9,932 nt of DNA, taken from contig JAQBYK010000038.1 of NCBI GenBank assembly GCA_027622635.1, positions 1-9,932 on the forward strand, given 5' to 3'. A program made the position numbers and the translations under genes. The notes below the pieces were generated by a model. That model was not told where the DNA came from and made no database searches. It saw nothing but the letters and a program-made list of their open reading frames with translations. This DNA comes from a bacterium (lineage in GTDB: Bacteria > Patescibacteriota > Gracilibacteria > UBA1369 > LOWO2-01-FULL-3). Numbering within the stretch: the first letter of the stretch is position 1; the number at the start of each line of letters is the position of its first letter. Of this stretch, positions 6,931 to 9,932 are shown piece by piece.

Positions 6931-6958
6931 TGAAAATTGAAAATTCAAAATTAAAAAT
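6931..6958 (-). repeat. Four-copy heptamer repeat between ftsE and purM
   Basis: On the plus strand this reads TGAAAAT, TGAAAAT, TCAAAAT, TAAAAAT: four units of TNAAAAT with only the second base varying. It fills nearly the whole 34-base gap and directly abuts the purM ATG at 6930. There is no Shine-Dalgarno sequence in it. Confidence 0.8.
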
Positions 6959-6964
6959 TGCATT

Positions 6965-7639
6965 CTAGCTATAGCCAGAGTTTTCTTTATCGCTTACAAG
7001 CTTGCCATTGTCAAGTTTGATGACGCGTTTATTTACTGCGTTTACCAGATCTCTATTGTGAGTACAAATTATTACAGTAGTCCCGTGATCATTAATTGTT
7101 TTGAATAGTTTTGCCAGTGCCTCGGCATTTTCCGGATCAAGATTGCCTGTCGGTTCATCGGCGAAAAGAAGCTCAGGAGCGTGCACCAGGGCCCTGGCAA
7201 TTGCGGTGCGTTGTTTTTCTCCACCGGATAATTCGTGAGGAAAATGATTTCTAAGCTCTTCAAGACCTGTAAGTTTTAGGACTTCAACTGTTCTCTTTTT
7301 TGTGAATTCCTTACTATAGCCTGCAACTTCAAGTGCAAAAGCTATATTTTCGAAAACGGTTTTCTTTGGAAGTAGTTTGAAATCCTGGAAAACTATTCCT
7401 ATACGCTTTCTGTATTCCTGTATCTGTGAGGGCCTTAGACTTTGTACCTCATAGTGATCTATGCTGATTTTTCCTTGATCTACCCTTGTTGCCCCTATCA
7501 ATGCGTGCATAAGTGTTGATTTCCCGGCACCTGATGGCCCTATTATGGAGACAAACTCTCCACCATCCACATCAAAAGAAACGTCGTCTAGGACTTTCTT
7601 TTTATTGTATTTCTTGGATACGTTTTCGATTACTATCAT
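6965..7639 (-). CDS. ftsE: Cell division ATP-binding protein FtsE
   Basis: A 224-residue ABC-type ATPase, the usual FtsE length. It shows Walker A GPSGAGKST (34-42), the Q-loop in VFQDFKLLP (83-91, Gln85), signature LSGGEKQR (137-144), Walker B LLFADEP with TGNLDPE (157-170), and the H-loop His194 in CTHN. The 'VFQDFKLLPKKTVFENIAFA' stretch is characteristic of FtsE rather than of LolD-type relatives. FtsE pairs with the membrane protein FtsX at the division site and controls peptidoglycan hydrolases. ftsX normally follows directly, but here purM follows, so the partner must lie elsewhere or be absent. The start ATG 7637-7639 is preceded at 6 bases by TATAAT, which suggests a separate, leaderless transcript in addition to read-through from xerD. 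Confidence 0.92.
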   Translation of the reverse strand: MIVIENVSKKYNKKKVLDDVSFDVDGGEFVSIIGPSGAGKSTLMHALIGATRVDQGKISIDHYEVQSLRPSQIQEYRKRIGIVFQDFKLLPKKTVFENIAFALEVAGYSKEFTKKRTVEVLKLTGLEELRNHFPHELSGGEKQRTAIARALVHAPELLFADEPTGNLDPENAEALAKLFKTINDHGTTVIICTHNRDLVNAVNKRVIKLDNGKLVSDKENSGYS

Positions 7640-7645
7640 GTTTTG

Positions 7646-7674
7646 ATTATAGCTATTTCAGTTATTTTTGGCTA
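7646..7674 (-). promoter_or_regulatory. Candidate leaderless promoter of ftsE
   Basis: Read on the minus strand, TAGCCA (7674-7669, 4 of 6 to TTGACA) is followed after 17 bp by a perfect TATAAT (7651-7646). Six bases later comes the ftsE ATG. The predicted +1 coincides with the A of the start codon, so the mRNA would be leaderless. The -35 overlaps the xerD stop codon. Confidence 0.5.
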
Positions 7675-8577
7675 CTTGTGAAATTTGTCATGAATTTCTT
7701 TCAATTTCTTATTTGTCACATGCGTATAAATTTGAGTTGTGGTAATTGAACTATGGCCCAGCATTTCCTGCACTGAACGTATGTCCGCTCCATTGATCAA
7801 TAATTCTGTCGCATAACTATGCCTAAGAGTATGCGGTGTAACTTTTTTAATAATACCCGCCTTGCGCGCATATTTTCGCACTATTGCTTCTATACTTACT
7901 GTGCTTAAGCGTCTTTTTTCGTGATCTGTGATATCAGTTTTCATATTGTTTATGAAGAGCGGATCAAAATTGTCATCACGACTTTTCAGATATACGTTAA
8001 TTGCCTCTACTGCATTTTCAGAGAGAAAAACAATGCGAGGTTTGGATCCTTTTCCACGAACCATGAATTCTCTGCGTTTTAGATCGACCTGATCACGATT
8101 GAGAGATGCCATTTCGCTTACCCTTAGGCCCGTTGAGTATAGTGTTTCCAGGATAGCAATATCCCTTAGTCCGCTTTTATTCACTTTGTCTACAGCTTTG
8201 AAAATGCGATCCAATTCTTCACGGGAAATCACTTCTACACTTCTTGTTGGGATTTTTGAAAGTTCAATTTTTTCCGGAGAAAGAGTTTCTATATCGTTTT
8301 TTGTAAGATATTTTAAGAAGGCTCGGAGAGCAATTATATGGTAATTTTGTGTTTTTTTCCCTAGGCCCTTCCCTTTTTCATCTTTGTGTCTATTTAAATA
8401 AAGACGGTATTCCTGTATTTTTTTTAAATCAAGATCCTCCGGCAAAGCTTCCTTCCCAACAAAATTTTTGAACCTTCTAAGATAGTGTGAATAATTCTCT
8501 AGAGTTTTTTGAGATTTATTTTGGGCAATTTCGCAAAATTCTAAATATTTTTGGATTTGTTGAAAAAGTGTCATCAT
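7672..8577 (-). CDS. xerD: XerC/XerD-type tyrosine recombinase
   Basis: A 301-residue site-specific recombinase, the usual Xer length. A SAM-like core-binding domain occupies about residues 5-92, followed by the catalytic domain. All catalytic residues are present: Arg152 in TGLRVSE, Lys176 in RGKGSK, His249 and Arg252 in HTLRHS, His275 in LGHSS and nucleophile Tyr284 in TQIYTHV. Xer enzymes resolve chromosome dimers at dif before division. Position next to ftsE, lack of an adjacent att-like duplication and lack of phage genes favour a housekeeping Xer role over an integrase. Two ATGs stand in tandem at the start (8577 and 8574) with no clear Shine-Dalgarno site. A single-recombinase (XerH-like) system is possible because only one copy is visible. 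Confidence 0.88.
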   Translation of the reverse strand: MMTLFQQIQKYLEFCEIAQNKSQKTLENYSHYLRRFKNFVGKEALPEDLDLKKIQEYRLYLNRHKDEKGKGLGKKTQNYHIIALRAFLKYLTKNDIETLSPEKIELSKIPTRSVEVISREELDRIFKAVDKVNKSGLRDIAILETLYSTGLRVSEMASLNRDQVDLKRREFMVRGKGSKPRIVFLSENAVEAINVYLKSRDDNFDPLFINNMKTDITDHEKRRLSTVSIEAIVRKYARKAGIIKKVTPHTLRHSYATELLINGADIRSVQEMLGHSSITTTQIYTHVTNKKLKEIHDKFHK

Positions 8578-8587
8578 GTATCAGGAT

Positions 8588-8596
8588 AGCACTACG
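8588..8596 (-). promoter_or_regulatory. Weak possible promoter in front of xerD
   Basis: The 35-base gap between the small hypothetical gene and xerD contains, on the minus strand, GTGCTATCCT just upstream of the start. This is a TGn extension plus a 4-of-6 TATCCT hexamer. TTGTGC lies 17 bp further up as a 3-of-6 -35. The element sits only 5 bases before the first ATG, so it would give a leaderless or nearly leaderless transcript. Simple read-through from the upstream gene explains expression equally well. Confidence 0.2.
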
Positions 8597-8612
8597 AACC
8601 ACTTTGCACAAT

Positions 8613-8996
8613 TTATGCGGCTGCAGATTCCGGTGGAGCTTGTTTTCTGTATTGATCCGAAGTTCGGATGGTTGCAATCAGCTTTTGAGTATAGTTGTCT
8701 ACTACGGCCAGAGCTTTGCTTAGATCTTCGATTGGTTTTCCTTCCGCTTTTGCCTTTTCTACCTGAATTGTTACGTAAGACTTGAGATCTGTTAAATCTG
8801 AGGCTAAATTTATTGTGTCCGCACTGTCTATTTCCAATGTTCCTTCCAATATTCCTCTAATTACTTCGTTTGATCTGCCAATCAATTTTCTTTTTTCCAA
8901 TTCCGGTGTAAGAAAATTCGTTACGATCCCCTCTCTACCGGCAACGAAGCTTGCGGTTGGAGATAAATTACTTTTGTCCGGTGTTTCTGGTCCCAT
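8613..8996 (-). CDS. Small hypothetical protein (127 aa)
   Basis: I do not recognise this protein. It has 127 residues, no cysteine, no signal peptide and no membrane segment. The N-terminus (about 1-18, Pro/Ser/Asn-rich) and the C-terminal tail QAPPESAAA look disordered. The middle (about 25-115) looks mostly helical and acidic, with regular spacing of Leu, Ile and Val, for example in the KAEGKPIEDLSKALAVVDNY segment. It is supported as a real gene by a well-formed promoter upstream, by filling the space between xerD and dgt, and by lacking any better frame. It ends 35 bases before xerD and probably heads the xerD-ftsE-purM unit. Confidence 0.7.
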   Translation of the reverse strand: MGPETPDKSNLSPTASFVAGREGIVTNFLTPELEKRKLIGRSNEVIRGILEGTLEIDSADTINLASDLTDLKSYVTIQVEKAKAEGKPIEDLSKALAVVDNYTQKLIATIRTSDQYRKQAPPESAAA

Positions 8997-9019
8997 ATTT
9001 TTGTTTTATTAATTATATT

Positions 9020-9048
9020 AGTATATCATGTTGTTCCTATTATTTCAA
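9020..9048 (-). promoter_or_regulatory. Promoter of the small hypothetical gene and xerD block
   Basis: On the minus strand, TTGAAA (9048-9043, 5 of 6 to consensus) is separated by 17 bp from TATACT (9025-9020, 5 of 6), which is preceded by TGA to give an extended -10. Transcription would start near 9013, leaving a leader of about 16 bases. A second TATAAT (9017-9012) lies just inside. This is the best-formed promoter in the window. Confidence 0.65.
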
Positions 9049-9054
9049 GGATCT

Positions 9055-9932
9055 ATGAGCGATTTACTGCAAAAAAGAGAGGACCGGATACTTGCCCCAT
9101 ATGCCATAAAAAGCAGGGAAAGTGACGGGCGAAAATTTCCGGAAACCTTTGATGATGGGCGTTTGGCTTTTCAAAGAGATAAAGACAGAATTATTCACTG
9201 CAAAGCTTTTCGTAGACTGGATGAAAAGACCCAGGTTTTTATGGCCGGAAGTGGTGATCATTACCGAACCAGATTGACCCATACTTTAGAGGTAGCGCAA
9301 ATTAGTCGGGATATTGCCCGTCGCCTTGGTTTAAATGAAGATTTGTGTGAGGCTATTGCTCTTGCCCACGACCTCGGACATCCTCCCTTTGGACATGCGG
9401 GTGAACACGCTTTAAACGATGCAGTTCAGGAATTTGGGTTGCATTTTGAGCACAATGAACAAAGTAGGAGAGTTGTTGAAACTCTTGAGAAGGCATATCC
9501 GGATTTTGATGGTCTAAATCTTACATTTGAGGTTTTGGATGGCTTAATAAAACACCAATCTGCTTGGGATCAAGCCGGCAAAAAATTTGAGGTGTCAGCA
9601 CATCTGGAAGCCCAGGTTGTCAATATTGCAGATGAAATTGCTTATACAAATCATGATATGGATGATGGGCTTAGATCTGGTTTAATTAATCTTTCAGATC
9701 TCAAAAAATTTGAAATTTGGAAAATGGGCGAGGAAGATGTAATGGGAAAATATGGAAAGGATTTAGATTTGGATGTTTATATTTCTCGAGTAATTAGTGC
9801 AATAACATCAATAATGATAGAAGACTTATGCAAGCAAACTCTTAAGAATATATCTGAAAATAGTATTGAATCCCCTGTAGATGCCCAACAATACAGTGGA
9901 ATTTTGGCTGATTTTAGTTCTAAAATGAAACT
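9055..9932 (+). CDS. dgt: Deoxyguanosine triphosphate triphosphohydrolase-like protein (dGTPase), 3' end outside window
   Basis: The frame is open from ATG 9055 to the right edge: 292 residues are visible and no stop is reached. The HD-domain metal ligands are present: His76 in RTRLTHTLEV, His105-Asp106 in ALAHDLGHPPFGHAGE, and Asp193 in NIADEIAYTNHDMDD. His133 in FEHNEQSRRVVE is also typical. The N-terminal 'RDKDRIIHCKAFRRLDEKTQVF' region is a family hallmark. These enzymes remove triphosphate from dGTP or other dNTPs and balance the nucleotide pool. AAGGA at 9047-9051 is a Shine-Dalgarno-like site, but only 3 bases from the ATG. An in-frame ATG at 9028 would add nine hydrophobic residues and is less likely. 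The gene is divergent from the xerD block, and its leader overlaps the opposing promoter. Confidence 0.94.
   Translation, partial: MSDLLQKREDRILAPYAIKSRESDGRKFPETFDDGRLAFQRDKDRIIHCKAFRRLDEKTQVFMAGSGDHYRTRLTHTLEVAQISRDIARRLGLNEDLCEAIALAHDLGHPPFGHAGEHALNDAVQEFGLHFEHNEQSRRVVETLEKAYPDFDGLNLTFEVLDGLIKHQSAWDQAGKKFEVSAHLEAQVVNIADEIAYTNHDMDDGLRSGLINLSDLKKFEIWKMGEEDVMGKYGKDLDLDVYISRVISAITSIMIEDLCKQTLKNISENSIESPVDAQQYSGILADFSSKMK

Noticed and set aside
7672..8577. Tyrosine recombinase as integrase of a mobile element
   Set aside because: No att-like direct repeats, tRNA target, excisionase or phage genes nearby; length and context fit a housekeeping Xer protein.
1..9932. CRISPR arrays, tRNA or rRNA genes, insertion sequences
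   Set aside because: No spaced palindromic repeats, cloverleaf-like segments, rRNA stretches or transposase motifs were seen on reading both strands.

Overview
The window looks like a chromosomal segment of an AT-rich bacterium of the Patescibacteria / Candidate Phyla Radiation (CPR). The main reason is a very cysteine-rich zinc-ribbon protein at 4241-5884, of a type I associate from memory with CPR genomes. Compact spacing, overlapping gene ends, weak or absent ribosome binding sites and a type IV pilus/competence gene pair also fit. The standard genetic code fits: no long gene contains an in-frame TGA, and one gene ends with TGA. No finer placement is possible from the sequence alone.

Layout. 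Positions 1-250 hold the 3' end of a plus-strand gene, probably nusA. It is followed by pilB (305-2083, plus), the type IV pilus extension ATPase, which has its own extended -10 promoter. Convergent to pilB, and overlapping its end by 20 bp, is a minus-strand pair: dprA (4145-3264), then an MFS-type membrane transporter (3248-2064). Divergent from dprA is the cysteine-rich gene (4241-5884, plus). Just after it lies a remnant of a second, tandem copy (5841-5928) that keeps only the first ~18 and last ~10 codons. A minus-strand block runs from 8996 to 5935: a small hypothetical gene, a XerD-type tyrosine recombinase, ftsE and purM. The dGTPase gene dgt starts at 9055 on the plus strand and runs off the window.

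How the genes fit together. PilB and DprA are both parts of the DNA-uptake route (pilus extension, then RecA loading on incoming single strands). XerD and FtsE belong to late chromosome segregation and cell division, although no ftsX lies next to ftsE. PurM and Dgt act in purine and dNTP metabolism. There are no RNA genes, insertion sequences or CRISPR arrays that I can see.

The most interesting part is the cysteine-rich gene and its decayed neighbour. The intact protein has two zinc-ribbon modules at its two ends that align over 75 residues without a gap. Between them are two cysteine-rich coil-like domains that end in matching NKQ motifs. The remnant after it shows that the locus once held, or was assembled from, two tandem family members.
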